DNA from: Firmicutes bacterium ADurb.Bin153
GTDB taxonomy: Bacteria; Bacillota; DTU025; MWDF01
DNA length: 64,000 bases
Assembly (NCBI GenBank): GCA_002070415.1
Contig: MWDF01000002.1
Location: 1-64,000 of the forward strand
Direction of reading: 5' to 3'
A model generated the notes under the pieces. That model was not told the DNA's origin. It did not search any database and saw nothing but the letters and a program-made list of their open reading frames with translations. Made by a program: the position numbers and the translations under genes. This document shows, one piece after another, positions 35,968 to 45,335 of this stretch (positions are counted from its first letter, which is position 1; each line of letters starts with the position of its first letter).

Positions 35968-36630
35968 ATGCATAGTCTACCCAAGTTGTTCTGTTTTGAC
36001 ATGGACGGCACACTTACCAGGATCGCGAGCTCATGGGAATACCTCAGCAGGAGGTTGGGCATATGGGACGGTAACGCAGAACACCATCTGACCGCTTTCA
36101 TAGAAGGCAAGATTGACTATATGGAGTTTTGCAGGCTGGATGCCATGGTGCTGAAAGGACTTCCAAGCAAATCAGTATACGAGGCTATAGCCGGCATAGA
36201 AATAGACAGTGGCGTGGAATCGCTGGTGAAACACCTCAGGGAAAGAGGTGTGAAGCTTGCCCTGATATCCTCCGGACTAAGCATCCTCGCTGACAGGGTG
36301 ATGCAGGTCGCCCGCTTCGATTATGTCTTCGCAAACGAGCTTGAGGTATCCGGCGGGATGATGACCGGAGGGGTGAAAGTCAACGTATCGATAGATGATC
36401 CCAATATGACCAAGAAGGCCATCGTCTCGCGCATAGCTGCGTCTATCGGTCTGGGAAGTTCTGAGATCGCAGCAGTGGGGGACAATTGGGGGGATCACGG
36501 AATGATAGAGGAGGCAGCGACGAAGTTCTTTGTCAACCGCCTCCAAGATGAAACTGATAGGGCAATGTCAGTATTCGAGGATATCATAATAGTAAACAAT
36601 ATGGACGATATACGCAGGTATTACTCCTAA
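35968..36630 (+). CDS. HAD-family phosphatase (SerB-like)
   Basis: The 220-residue protein has HAD motif I FDMDGTLTR, motif II ISSG, a lysine (TKKAIVSRI), and a motif III/IV reading GDNWGDHGMIEEA, close to the GDGxND form. A helical C1 cap lies between motifs I and II, as in the phosphoserine phosphatase group (HAD-IB). Its substrate cannot be told. It follows the ABC-2 pair by 13 bases and is likely co-transcribed. Its terminator lies inside the convergent exporter gene. Confidence 0.78.
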   Translation: MHSLPKLFCFDMDGTLTRIASSWEYLSRRLGIWDGNAEHHLTAFIEGKIDYMEFCRLDAMVLKGLPSKSVYEAIAGIEIDSGVESLVKHLRERGVKLALISSGLSILADRVMQVARFDYVFANELEVSGGMMTGGVKVNVSIDDPNMTKKAIVSRIAASIGLGSSEIAAVGDNWGDHGMIEEAATKFFVNRLQDETDRAMSVFEDIIIVNNMDDIRRYYS

Positions 36631-36634
36631 GGCG

Positions 36635-38794
36635 TCAGGATTTCTCGTCTATGGCCGCGAAGCTTCCTTCATGTGAGGCTTCGCTTTTTGATCCACCCTC
36701 AAAGAAACTCTCCTTGTACTGCAGCTGATAGAGGCCGTGGTAGATTCCCTTCTGTGCCAGCAGCTCCTGATGGGTCCCGCTTTCCCTGATCTTGCCCTTG
36801 TGCAGAACGATAATCCTGTTCGCATGTTGGATTGTCGAGAGCCTGTGGGCAATGACTATAGTGGTCCTACCCTTCATCAACTTGGGGAGGGCATCCTGTA
36901 TAAGGGCCTCCGTCTCAGTATCGATGTTGGCCGTCGCCTCATCAAGTACGAGGACGGAAGGATCGAACGCGAGCGCCCGCGCAAATGCTAGCAGCTGTCT
37001 CTGACCGGCTGACAACGTCGAACCCCTCTCGGTGACCTTGGCATCATATCCGCCCTGAAGGTTGGAAATGAAACTGTCGGCATTGACATACCTTGAGACC
37101 CTACGTACGTCCTCATCGGATATGTTGTCGTTATTCAGCCGTATGTTCGTCTTTATGTCGCCGGTGAACAGGAACACGTCCTGGAACACGGTCGAGATGT
37201 TTCTTCGCAGCTCCTCGAGGGGGATCTTCCTTATGTCGATCCCGTCTATCAGGATGCTGCCTTTCTGGATATCATAATACCTGCTCATCAGGTTTATTAT
37301 CGAGGTCTTGCCGGCGCCCGTAGCCCCGACGAAGGCCACCATCTGGCCGGGCTCGATAGTAAAGCTGACATCCCTAAGGACCCATTCCTCATCGACGTAC
37401 GCGAACCAGACGTTCTTGAATTCTATCTTTCCGATGATCTTCTCAACATGCGTGCATTCGGTATCGTTTTTTATCTCCGGTTTCCTGTCGAGCAGCTGGA
37501 ATATCCTCTCGGACGACGCCATGGCTGCTTGGAGGATGTTGTACTTCTCTGCCATCTCGTTTATCGGATTGAAGAACTGCCTGACATAGTTTATGAAGGC
37601 ATAGAAGACGCCTATCTGGACGACACCCGACATGACACCCTTTGAGCCGTACCATATCATCAGCGTCAGCGACAGGGAGAATATTAGCTCCATCGTGGGC
37701 CTGAAGATCGCATACACCATCGTTTCCCGCAGGCCCGACTTGTAATAGACGGAGTTTATCTTGTCGAAATCCTCATGCATGCGCCCTTCGACGCTGAACA
37801 GGTGGATTATCTTCATGCCGCTTATGTTCTCCGCAAGAGTCGCGTTTATCCTGGCCAGGGCCACCCTGATCTTCCTGTAGGCGTCCATCGCGTATTTCCT
37901 GAACAGCATGGTCGCAACGAAGATGAAAGGAAGCAGCATGTATGACACCAGCGCAAGGCGGTAGTCCAGTTTGAGCATCACTATGATTATCCCTACGACC
38001 ATGAATATATCCTTGAACAAATTCACGAGGACGCTGGTGTACATCTCTATCAGCGTATCCGTGTCGTTCGTGACCCTGGTGACCAGGCGTCCTACGGGGT
38101 TCTTGTCAAGGTATGACATGTCGTGGCTCATGATATGGCTGAATATCTGCCTTCTCATGTTGTACACGATATTCTGGCCGACCCAGTTGAGCAGCATTAT
38201 CTCATAGTAGCTGAGCAGGAAACCCACGAGTCCTGTCAACAGTATCAGGATGGCGATATCCCTTATCCGCTTGTTGTCGTACTCTTTGTACTTCTGCATG
38301 ACGGACTTATCCATCACGGTCGCGGCGTACTCGTTGCCCTTCGTATCCGTTACGGAAGTATCTCCGGAAGGACCTGTTAAAAGGGCAAGGTCGTGCGTTA
38401 GCACGGCGCCTTCGATTACTACGGGCGTCTTCTGGACGTTCATTACCGTCACGCGGGGAAGGTTCTCCGCCTGTACCTTGTCGGCCTTCCTCAGCAGCGC
38501 AGACCTTACGTAGACCTTGCCTTCCAGCTCGAGGACGTAATCATCGTTCACGTAATCAGGAATGGCATATTTGCCGGGGAATTCATATACCGCCGAACCT
38601 GTGCCGATGATGTTGTCGTCTATCGCCACCTTGAGGAGGTACGGCCTGACAAGGCTAGTCCCCGTGATGCCTAGGAGCATCACAAGGCCCAGTAAGAGAT
38701 ACAGGAAATAGGGCTTGGCATAGCCGACGAGGCGGCGCATCAGCTCCGAATCGTAGGCTTTGCCAAGTACTTCCTCTTCATGATAGTTGGCCAT
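36635..38794 (-). CDS. ABC exporter half-transporter, canonical nucleotide site partner
   Basis: The 719-residue protein has an exporter-type membrane domain and a C-terminal ATPase. Walker A GATGAGKTS, signature STLSAGQRQLLAFARAL and Walker B VLVLDEATANID with the catalytic glutamate are intact. Between TM1 and TM2 (about residues 50-165) lies a long outside insertion rich in charged and valine residues, absent from the partner and from MsbA. It resembles TM288-type subunits of heterodimeric multidrug exporters. The start follows the partner gene by 20 bases. The substrate is not evident. Confidence 0.9.
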   Translation of the reverse strand: MANYHEEEVLGKAYDSELMRRLVGYAKPYFLYLLLGLVMLLGITGTSLVRPYLLKVAIDDNIIGTGSAVYEFPGKYAIPDYVNDDYVLELEGKVYVRSALLRKADKVQAENLPRVTVMNVQKTPVVIEGAVLTHDLALLTGPSGDTSVTDTKGNEYAATVMDKSVMQKYKEYDNKRIRDIAILILLTGLVGFLLSYYEIMLLNWVGQNIVYNMRRQIFSHIMSHDMSYLDKNPVGRLVTRVTNDTDTLIEMYTSVLVNLFKDIFMVVGIIIVMLKLDYRLALVSYMLLPFIFVATMLFRKYAMDAYRKIRVALARINATLAENISGMKIIHLFSVEGRMHEDFDKINSVYYKSGLRETMVYAIFRPTMELIFSLSLTLMIWYGSKGVMSGVVQIGVFYAFINYVRQFFNPINEMAEKYNILQAAMASSERIFQLLDRKPEIKNDTECTHVEKIIGKIEFKNVWFAYVDEEWVLRDVSFTIEPGQMVAFVGATGAGKTSIINLMSRYYDIQKGSILIDGIDIRKIPLEELRRNISTVFQDVFLFTGDIKTNIRLNNDNISDEDVRRVSRYVNADSFISNLQGGYDAKVTERGSTLSAGQRQLLAFARALAFDPSVLVLDEATANIDTETEALIQDALPKLMKGRTTIVIAHRLSTIQHANRIIVLHKGKIRESGTHQELLAQKGIYHGLYQLQYKESFFEGGSKSEASHEGSFAAIDEKS
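36657..36690 (+). terminator. plus-strand terminator inside the 3' end of the convergent exporter gene
   Basis: GCGAAGC (36657-36663) pairs with GCTTCGC (36678-36684), with three further inner pairs, and TTTTT follows at once. It ends the ABC-2/HAD operon 30-60 bases past its stop codon while overlapping the coding sequence of the opposing gene. Confidence 0.75.
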
Positions 38795-38814
38795 ACGTTC
38801 ACATCCCAGGCCGC

Positions 38815-40578
38815 CTAAAGCGCGGCCAGCTCCTCTTCAAGAAGTTGTCTGCTATACATGTCGGCATAAGTACCTCCGAGCTCCACCAGCTCGTCGTGCC
38901 GCCCTCTTTCGATAACATCGCCGCTGTCGAGGACGATTATCTCATCAGCGTGCTTTATCGTGGAGATCCTGTGCGAGATTATTATGCTAGTGTGCCCCTT
39001 CAGTTCTTCGCCCAGGGCCTTCAGGATGCTCTCCTCGGTCTGTGTGTCCACTGCGGACAGGCAATCGTCGAGGATGACTATCCTGGGCCTGTGTATCAGT
39101 GCCCTCGCTATGGCCACCCTCTGCTTCTGCCCGCCGGAAAGCGTGACCCCGCGCTCTCCCACCATCGTCTCGAACTTAGCTGGGAACTCGGCAATGTCAT
39201 CGTGTATGTGCGCGATCTTCGCGTATCTCTCGACTTCGGCATCGCTTAGGTCATGGTCCGAGAAGGCGATGTTATCCCTTATCGTAGTGGAGAACAGGAA
39301 CGATTCCTGCGGTACGCACCCGATCTGCTTCCTCAGCGTCGATACGGGTATCTTGTTTATGTCCACACCGTCTATGAACACGGTGCCGTCCGGCGGATTG
39401 TAAAGCCTTGTCAGCACCGAAGCCAGGCTGGACTTGCCGCTTCCCAGGCGCCCGACTATGGCCAGCACCTGGCCCGCCTTGACGTCCGCGCTAAGGTGCT
39501 TTATCACGGGCCTCGTCCCGTCGGGTTCGTAGCTGAACGTGAGGTCTTCTATCCTTATGGCGCCCCTGAACTCGAAGTGCCCCACGGCATCCGGGGCATC
39601 CTTGATATCCGGCACCTCGGTGAAGATCTTGTTGAGCCTCGCGGCCGATGCCATGCCCCTCTGGATGATGTTGATCACCCAACCCATCCCTATCATCGGC
39701 CATACGAGCGAGCCGAGATAGCTATAGAACATCACGAAAGAGCCCAGGGTAATCTCCCCGCTCGCGACCATTGCGCCGCCCTTCCATATCGCTATAACGA
39801 ACGCGAGCGTCGCGAACATGTTGATCATAGGGTCGAATACGGCATCAACCCTCATCAGGGCTACGTTCTTGTCGAAGTTCTTCTTAGCCGACTTCATGAA
39901 ATTGTCCGTCTCGAGCTCTTCCTGCGCGAAGCCCTTGATGACCCTTATGCCGGAGAAGCTCTCCTGGGCGTTGTCAGTAAGCTCGGAGAACGATTCCTGG
40001 ACTTCCTTGAACCGCTTGTTGATCACCTTCCCGAAGAAGAATACGGCCACGGCGATCATAGGGAAAGGAATGAGGCCCAGGAGCGCAAGTTTCGTCGGCA
40101 CGCTTATGAAGAGCATGATCGTTGTCGATATGGTCAGGAACAGGCTGTCGAACGTCAGCACGGTCCCGGAGCCCAGGCTCTCCCTTACGGCCCTGATGTC
40201 GTTCGTGGCGTGTGCCATCAGGTCACCGGTCTTGTTCTGAGTGTAGTACCTTTCCGACAGGGACATGAACTTGTCGAAAAGCATCTTGCGCATGTGATAG
40301 TCCGCTTTCCTGGATGTCCTGTTGACGAACCAGCGCCACAGGAACCTGTTCACCATGGCGAACGCGCCGACGGCGATGAGCAGCCAAACATAACGCATGA
40401 GGCCCTTGTAATCCATCGTGCCGCTGGCCAGGCCGTCGGTGATGGGGCCCAGTATCCTCGGTACGATAACCTCGCACGCATCCACCAATATAAGGAAAAC
40501 GACCCCGAGCGCGTAGCGCCAGAGGTTCTTCTTCAGAAAGCCCTTTAAAAAAGCATAATGCCTCACGGTATCCCCCAT
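38815..40578 (-). CDS. ABC exporter half-transporter, degenerate nucleotide site partner
   Basis: The 587-residue protein has six membrane helices and an ATPase with Walker A GRLGSGKSS, signature VTLSGGQKQRVAIARAL, and a Walker B ending in DD (IVILDDCLSAVD). Aspartate replaces the catalytic glutamate, which marks the inactive site of asymmetric heterodimers such as TM287/288 and LmrCD. It therefore pairs with the following 719-residue subunit. The ATG at 40578 has no strong ribosome site and is only about 15 bases from the predicted transcription start; a GTG at 40566 after GGGGG is an alternative. Confidence 0.88.
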   Translation of the reverse strand: MGDTVRHYAFLKGFLKKNLWRYALGVVFLILVDACEVIVPRILGPITDGLASGTMDYKGLMRYVWLLIAVGAFAMVNRFLWRWFVNRTSRKADYHMRKMLFDKFMSLSERYYTQNKTGDLMAHATNDIRAVRESLGSGTVLTFDSLFLTISTTIMLFISVPTKLALLGLIPFPMIAVAVFFFGKVINKRFKEVQESFSELTDNAQESFSGIRVIKGFAQEELETDNFMKSAKKNFDKNVALMRVDAVFDPMINMFATLAFVIAIWKGGAMVASGEITLGSFVMFYSYLGSLVWPMIGMGWVINIIQRGMASAARLNKIFTEVPDIKDAPDAVGHFEFRGAIRIEDLTFSYEPDGTRPVIKHLSADVKAGQVLAIVGRLGSGKSSLASVLTRLYNPPDGTVFIDGVDINKIPVSTLRKQIGCVPQESFLFSTTIRDNIAFSDHDLSDAEVERYAKIAHIHDDIAEFPAKFETMVGERGVTLSGGQKQRVAIARALIHRPRIVILDDCLSAVDTQTEESILKALGEELKGHTSIIISHRISTIKHADEIIVLDSGDVIERGRHDELVELGGTYADMYSRQLLEEELAAL

Positions 40579-40599
40579 CAATTCAAGTGGCAATTCAAC

Positions 40600-40628
40600 A
40601 TTATACAACTTACATAGGGTTTTGCCAA
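40600..40628 (-). promoter_or_regulatory. strong promoter of the ABC exporter operon
   Basis: On the minus strand TTGGCA (40628-40623), a 17-base spacer and a perfect TATAAT (40605-40600) form a near-consensus sigma-70 promoter. The start site near 40593 leaves a very short leader before the ATG at 40578. Confidence 0.8.
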
Positions 40629-40654
40629 AAATCCGCCACCATTTCCGTGTGGTT

Positions 40655-40693
40655 AAGAAAAACAAGCGCCCTCCCGGTGAGGAAGGGCGCTTG
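40655..40693 (-). terminator. terminator of the oppABC operon
   Basis: On the minus strand CAAGCGCCCT (40693-40684) pairs with AGGGCGCTTG (40672-40663) and is followed by TTTTTCTT. It ends the opp operon 24 bases after oppC and lies just upstream of the exporter promoter. Confidence 0.88.
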
Positions 40694-40716
40694 GCATCTT
40701 TGATGTTTCGACCGGA

Positions 40717-41831
40717 TCAAAGCTTGGATCTCGGGTCGAAAGCGTCCCTCAGCCCGTCGCCGAAGAGGTTGTAGCACAGCACCGCGGCGAAGATGAACAC
40801 ACCGGCGAGCAGGTTCCAGGGCGATCTCGTCAGCGTCTGGAGGTTCATCGCCGAGGACAGCATGTTGCCCCAGGATGCGTCCGGCTCCTGGATGCCGAGC
40901 CCGAGGAACGACAGGCCTGATTCGCCGAGTATGTAGCTGGGTATCGAAAGAGTGGCACTCACGATAACAAACGAAAGGGTGTTGGGAAGTATGTGCTTCG
41001 TTATTATCCTCATGTCGCTGGAGCCGATGGCCCTTGCGGCCTGGACGTACTCCCTGGTACGTATCGAAAGCACCATGCCCCTTATGACCCTTGCCATGCC
41101 GGCCCAGCTGATGAAGCTAAGGATCGAGACTATCATGAAGTACCTCATGGTAGAGCTTATGTCCCTGGGCAGGACGGCAGCGAGCGCCAGCAAAAGGTAG
41201 AAGCTCGGGATTGACATGATGATCTCGGCGAGCCTCATCATGATGTTGTCTATCCAGCCTCCGTAATAACCGGATATGCCGCCGAAGAGCATGCCTATCG
41301 TCAGGGTTATCAGGATACCGGCCCATCCGACGAAGAGCGAAGCCCTTCCGCCGTACAGGAGTCCCTGCCGTAATCGTCGGAACCCATGATGAATATGATG
41401 CCCTCTTCACCGTCATCCGCGCGGACGCCGAACAGGTGGACATTGGATTTGATTCCCAGCAGAGCCCAGGTGTTCCTCGGATCGTCGCTCCTCATGAAGA
41501 GCCTGACGTAGAATTTCTTGTCCTTTATCTCCTGGTATTCCTGTGTCATCGGGTCGCTCATCTGCATCGCGTACACGTACGGGCGGCTGAGCTTGCCGTT
41601 TTCGTCACTCCAATACACCTTGCTGGGAGGTTGCAGGTAGTTGTTCCTTTGGGTCGTGTGCATATGGTAGGGTGACAGGAATCCCGCGAAGATCACCGAC
41701 AAGTACATCACTATCAGTATGTATGCTGAAATCATGGCGAGCTTGTGGCGCTTGAGCCTCATCCAGGCTATACGCCAGGGAGACCTTACTTTCTCTCCGT
41801 TGTGAACTTTCGTGTCCTTCTTCCTAGCCAT
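40717..41831 (-). pseudogene. oppC: oligopeptide ABC permease OppC, interrupted by a frameshift
   Basis: Two adjacent frames make one OppC/DppC. The first (41831 to about 41345) has the N-terminal helix, the long periplasmic segment and FIMGSDDYGRD. The second (about 41350 to 40717) resumes with LLYGGRASLFVGWAG and runs through the EAA loop (REYVQAARAIGSSDMRII) to the normal end DAFDPRSKL. The family has GRD-xxxx-LLYG, so about four codons plus one base (13 bases) appear to be lost at 41345-41352. This is either a real mutation that kills the importer or an assembly error. The ATG at 41831 has GGAGGTGA upstream, 13 bases after oppB. Confidence 0.85.
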
Positions 41832-41844
41832 GCGGCTCACCTCC

Positions 41845-42816
41845 TCACTGGTACCTTATGCGCGGATCAGACAGCGCAAGCAGCACGTCCGCGATAAGGT
41901 TGCCTAATATAAGGAGTACGGCTCCCATGACCATGTTTCCCATCGCAAGGTATATGTCCTTCCTCTGGACGGCCTCTAGCATCATCTGTCCCATGCCGGG
42001 CCAGCTGATGATGGTCTCGGTAAGGGCGGCGCCGGAAAGCAGGCCACCCAGCTGGAAACCGAAAATCGTTATCAGAGGGTTGATCGCGTTCCTTACGGCA
42101 TGCTTCCAGATCACCTTCCGCTCTGAAAGGCCCTTGGACCTGGCCGTGGTGACGTAATCCTGCCTTAGTACCTCCAGAAGGTTCCCTCTCATCTGCCTCA
42201 TCAGCCCGGCCACTCCGCCGAAGCCCAGTACTATAGTGGGCACGACAAGGTGCCTCGCCAGGTCCACGACCTTCTCGGGGAACGTCATCCAGTCGAAACC
42301 GATGGATGTCATGCCTCCTATCGGGAGGTTTGCGAACCTGGTCGTCGCTATGAAGTACAGGAGCAGCAACGCCACGAAGAACGCCGGGGCCGATATGCCC
42401 ACGAAGGCGAACACCGTGAGGAAGCCGTCTATGAATGAGTATTTCTTGACTGCCGATATGACTCCGATCGGAATCGCAAACAGCCATGAGACTATCATCG
42501 AGGTAACGGACAGCAGGAGAGTATTGAACATCCTAGTCTTGATAAGGAAAGACACGGGGGCCCGGTAAGTGAAGGAATAACCGAAATTCCCCCTGAGGAG
42601 CTGGAACAGCCAGCGGAAGTACTGTTCGTAAAGGGGTCTGTCGAGACCGAAAGACGCTCTCATCTGCTCTATGGTCTCTGGTGAGTTTTCGGGGTTCATC
42701 CTCAGCACGGTGAGGAAATCCCCAGGCGCAAGGTTCATCACAGCGAAAGCCAGGAGGCTGATTCCGAGGACTATCGGGATCAGTCCCAGCAGCCTTCTAA
42801 GGATATACGCACCCAT
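41845..42816 (-). CDS. oppB: oligopeptide/dipeptide ABC permease OppB
   Basis: The 323-residue permease begins with the typical MGAYILRRLLGLIPIVLGIS and keeps the GLDRPLYEQYFRWL segment, the EAA loop (DYVTTARSKGLSERKVIWKHA) and the ending LSDPRIRY. Six helices are expected. GGAGGTG precedes the ATG. It forms a pair with OppC; the ATPases OppD and OppF are not in this window. Confidence 0.93.
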   Translation of the reverse strand: MGAYILRRLLGLIPIVLGISLLAFAVMNLAPGDFLTVLRMNPENSPETIEQMRASFGLDRPLYEQYFRWLFQLLRGNFGYSFTYRAPVSFLIKTRMFNTLLLSVTSMIVSWLFAIPIGVISAVKKYSFIDGFLTVFAFVGISAPAFFVALLLLYFIATTRFANLPIGGMTSIGFDWMTFPEKVVDLARHLVVPTIVLGFGGVAGLMRQMRGNLLEVLRQDYVTTARSKGLSERKVIWKHAVRNAINPLITIFGFQLGGLLSGAALTETIISWPGMGQMMLEAVQRKDIYLAMGNMVMGAVLLILGNLIADVLLALSDPRIRYQ

Positions 42817-42849
42817 TGGGCACCTCCATAATGCCGTCCTTGAAGGTTA

Positions 42850-42873
42850 GGGGACCGGCCGAAGGCCGGCCCC
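42850..42873 (-). other. intercistronic hairpin between oppA and oppB
   Basis: GGGG-(A)-CCGGCC, loop GAA and GGCCGG-CCCC form a very stable stem with a single bulge. No T-run follows. It lies between the binding protein gene and its permeases, the same position as the hairpin in the sugar importer operon. Confidence 0.6.
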
Positions 42874-42904
42874 CGTCACGCCATACAGACAGCTATGTTG
42901 AAGT

Positions 42905-44623
42905 TTACGGCTTGATGTAGTAGATCTCCTCGAGGTTGTGTATCGTCCCGCCGTAAGCCGTGGGTTTAACGTTGGCGAGCGTATTCCTTATGGCCGCTAT
43001 CGACTGAGGCGCCGCGAAGTAGATGAGCGGTACCTGGTCGGATATGATGAGCTGCCACTTCTCGTAGATGGCCGCGCGCTTTGCGGGGTCTACGACCTTG
43101 ACGCCATCGTCGAATATCTTGTCGATCTCGGTTTCCCAATCGGTGGCCGGCTTATCCTGCCTCGGGTTCCACATATGCAGGTTGCCGGTGCTGTGCCAGA
43201 CGTTCTTGCCGTTGTTGGGCTCGACCGAGCCGGTCAGGCCGATGATGATGGTATCGAAGTCGAAGGTGTCCATGAGCTTCGTGACCAGGGTGTTGAACGT
43301 GTAGGTGGTCACTGTGGCGTCGATGCCGGCCTTCTTGAGGTCTTCTACCAGGATGTTGGCCATCTTCATGCGGTTGCTGTTCTCGCTGTGGGTCGTGACC
43401 TCGAACTTGATCTGACGGCCGGTCTTGTCTACCAGCTTGTTGCCGTCATACTTGAATCCGGCCTTTGCGAACATCTCCTTGGCCTTCTCAAGCGAGTACG
43501 GATACTGGGTCACCTTGGTGCTCAGGAACTCCTTGTTGGGCGCGGAGACGGCGCTCCACTGTGGCTCCGCGAGGCCCGCGTATACCTGGTTGATTATTGT
43601 GGTCTTGTCGACAAGATGGGCTACGCCCTTCCTGAAGTACTGGTTGTTGAACCACTCAAGCTTCCAGGGCTCCTTTGCCAGGTTGGGGTTCCTGGGGTTG
43701 AGGTTGAAGACCACGAATTCGGTGGAGAATGTGGGTCCGAGGTTGTAGAGAGTGAAGTTCTCCTTCTTCTGCAGGTCCTTGAAGGTGGTGTAGTCGGTGT
43801 TCTTTATACCGAGGATGTCGGTCTCACCGGCACGGAACTTCAAGGTCTGCGTCTCGAGGTTGGGTACCAGCATGCGGATGTACCTGGTAATGTAGGGGAG
43901 AACCTGGTTCTTGCTGTTCTTCACCCAGTAGTTGGCGTTGCGCAGGTAAACTACGTATTCGTTGGGCTTGTACTGGGCTATCGTGTACATTCCGGTACCT
44001 ACGATATCCTTTACAGGCGTGTTGATGCCCCAAGTCTCGTTGAACTTGCCGGCCTTCCAGGCGGCTTCCAACTTGTGCTTGGGCAGGATCTCTATCAATA
44101 TCTGGCGAAGAAGAGGCGCGAACACTGAAGGAAGGGTGAATTCGACGGTGTAGGTGTCGATCTTCTTGTACTTCAGTGGCTGGCCGTCTATGGTCAGCAC
44201 GTCGCGCGACGAGGTCTGTACGTTCTTGTCATAGATTACGTCGAAGGAGAAGATGACATCGTCCGCCGTCATCTCCTTGCCGTCGGAGAATTTGACTCCC
44301 TGTCTCAGGTTAAAGGTCCAAACCAGGCCGTCGGGGCTGAAGCTCCAGCTCTTGGCGAGGCAGGGGATCACTGCGGTCGTGACTCCGTCGGTCGCGGTCA
44401 GGCCCTCGAATATCGGGGCGAGAACGTCCGTGGACGAAGTCTCAGCAGCAGTCACGGGGTTGAAAGTCTTCGGGTCGGTAATCTGTGCGACCACGAGCTG
44501 GCCGCCGAACGTGCCGACGGGCATCTCGCTGATCTTGTACTCCGTAGGTGCAGCCAATACGGGCAGCATCATGGAGCCGATGAACATCATCGCCAGGAAT
44601 AGGGACACGGCTCTTTTGATCAT
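42905..44623 (-). CDS. oppA: oligopeptide/dipeptide-type solute-binding protein (family 5)
   Basis: The 572-residue protein has a signal peptide (MIKRAVSLFLAMMFIGSMM, cleavage near VLA-APT) without a lipobox. Family 5 features include LVVAQITDPKTFNPVTAAE, IFEGLTATDG, CLAKSWSFSPDGLVWTF, LRQGVKFSDGKEMTADDV and VGTGMYTIAQYKPNEYV. Ligands of this family are peptides, nickel or sugars; the genes around it do not decide, though two peptidases lie nearby. GGAGG is 11 bases before the ATG, and AAAAGG lies immediately upstream. Confidence 0.9.
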   Translation of the reverse strand: MIKRAVSLFLAMMFIGSMMLPVLAAPTEYKISEMPVGTFGGQLVVAQITDPKTFNPVTAAETSSTDVLAPIFEGLTATDGVTTAVIPCLAKSWSFSPDGLVWTFNLRQGVKFSDGKEMTADDVIFSFDVIYDKNVQTSSRDVLTIDGQPLKYKKIDTYTVEFTLPSVFAPLLRQILIEILPKHKLEAAWKAGKFNETWGINTPVKDIVGTGMYTIAQYKPNEYVVYLRNANYWVKNSKNQVLPYITRYIRMLVPNLETQTLKFRAGETDILGIKNTDYTTFKDLQKKENFTLYNLGPTFSTEFVVFNLNPRNPNLAKEPWKLEWFNNQYFRKGVAHLVDKTTIINQVYAGLAEPQWSAVSAPNKEFLSTKVTQYPYSLEKAKEMFAKAGFKYDGNKLVDKTGRQIKFEVTTHSENSNRMKMANILVEDLKKAGIDATVTTYTFNTLVTKLMDTFDFDTIIIGLTGSVEPNNGKNVWHSTGNLHMWNPRQDKPATDWETEIDKIFDDGVKVVDPAKRAAIYEKWQLIISDQVPLIYFAAPQSIAAIRNTLANVKPTAYGGTIHNLEEIYYIKP

Positions 44624-44753
44624 CCTTTTGTACGCCTCCTTCTCAATTGTCTAATGGGTCTACGTAAAAATTGACGGATTACATATAGTTTCAATAAATG
44701 TACTTGTTCTTCGCATATGGGCAATTTCCTCTAAGGATGCTATTTTTGCTTAT

Positions 44754-44780
44754 GTTATACTCAACGGGCCTTGTAGTCAA
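44754..44780 (-). promoter_or_regulatory. possible oppA promoter
   Basis: On the minus strand TTGACT (44780-44775) and TATAAC (44759-44754) are separated by 15 bases, shorter than ideal. A palindrome TACTA-CATATA-TAGTA lies just upstream at 44793-44808 and overlaps the divergent repeat element. Confidence 0.4.
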
Positions 44781-44802
44781 TGTCGGACTGCTTACTACAT
44801 AT

Positions 44803-44856
44803 ATAGTATAGTTATCTGCCAGGATTATGCAATTGGGTATAAAAGGCATTGCCCTA
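44803..44856 (+). repeat. promoter/leader repeat, copy A
   Basis: This 54-base stretch aligns without gaps to 47295-47348. ATAGTATA is identical in both, a 10-base spacer differs, and the next 36 bases match at 31 positions (CAAT-GGG-ATAAA-GGCATTGCCCTA in common). GGGTA (44835-44839) can pair with TGCCC (44850-44854), using a G-U pair where copy B has A-T/C-G only. Copy A is followed by no intact gene, but points towards the broken apbE. Confidence 0.7.
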
Positions 44857-45335
44857 AAAAGACGGTTGGAGCTCAAGGATTTCCTGCTCGTTATCCGAAC
44901 GGTTCACGTCCCTTAAGGATGGGACATCGTACTTTCTTGTCCGGCCTGTTTTATGCATGAGCGCATACAGATTCATGATTCGGAGCGCGGCGGCCTAGAC
45001 GATAACCTAGCGGAAAATCCGCCGGTATTTACGATCCGAAGAGGTTGCGCCGCACGCAACCTTCTGTACAATTCCGGACCGGCGCACAAATATACCCATC
45101 GTGTCCGCAGAGAATACGCAAGGCGCTATGAACGATGCCCTTCGGATGATAAATGAATTGAAAATATTAAATCTTGCGACAATTCAAGCAAGGAACTAGC
45201 AGAACGAAAGAGAATACTGGAAACAGAGGCAGATACGATTTCGTGGGGCCGTAGGGCGCTTTCTTGCTTGGTTATTGTCCGTACACGGATTTGCGCTGAC
45301 GGAAAACGATGTGGGATCCCTATTGGATGTGAGCG
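44857..45335 (+). other. gene-poor stretch upstream of the broken apbE
   Basis: No protein with recognisable features or a ribosome site is seen on either strand. A 67-codon frame at 44953-45156 has unusual codon use (CGC, CGA, CGT for Arg) and no family resemblance. The stretch is probably decayed sequence linked to the apbE pseudogene. Confidence 0.5.

Noticed and set aside
39253-40548. 431-codon open frame on the plus strand opposite the ABC exporter gene
   Set aside because: Antisense of a conserved ATPase/membrane domain; no start signal and no recognisable domain.
42938-44128. 396-codon open frame on the plus strand opposite oppA
   Set aside because: Antisense of a clear binding protein; composition rich in Val, Gly and Arg typical of shadow frames.
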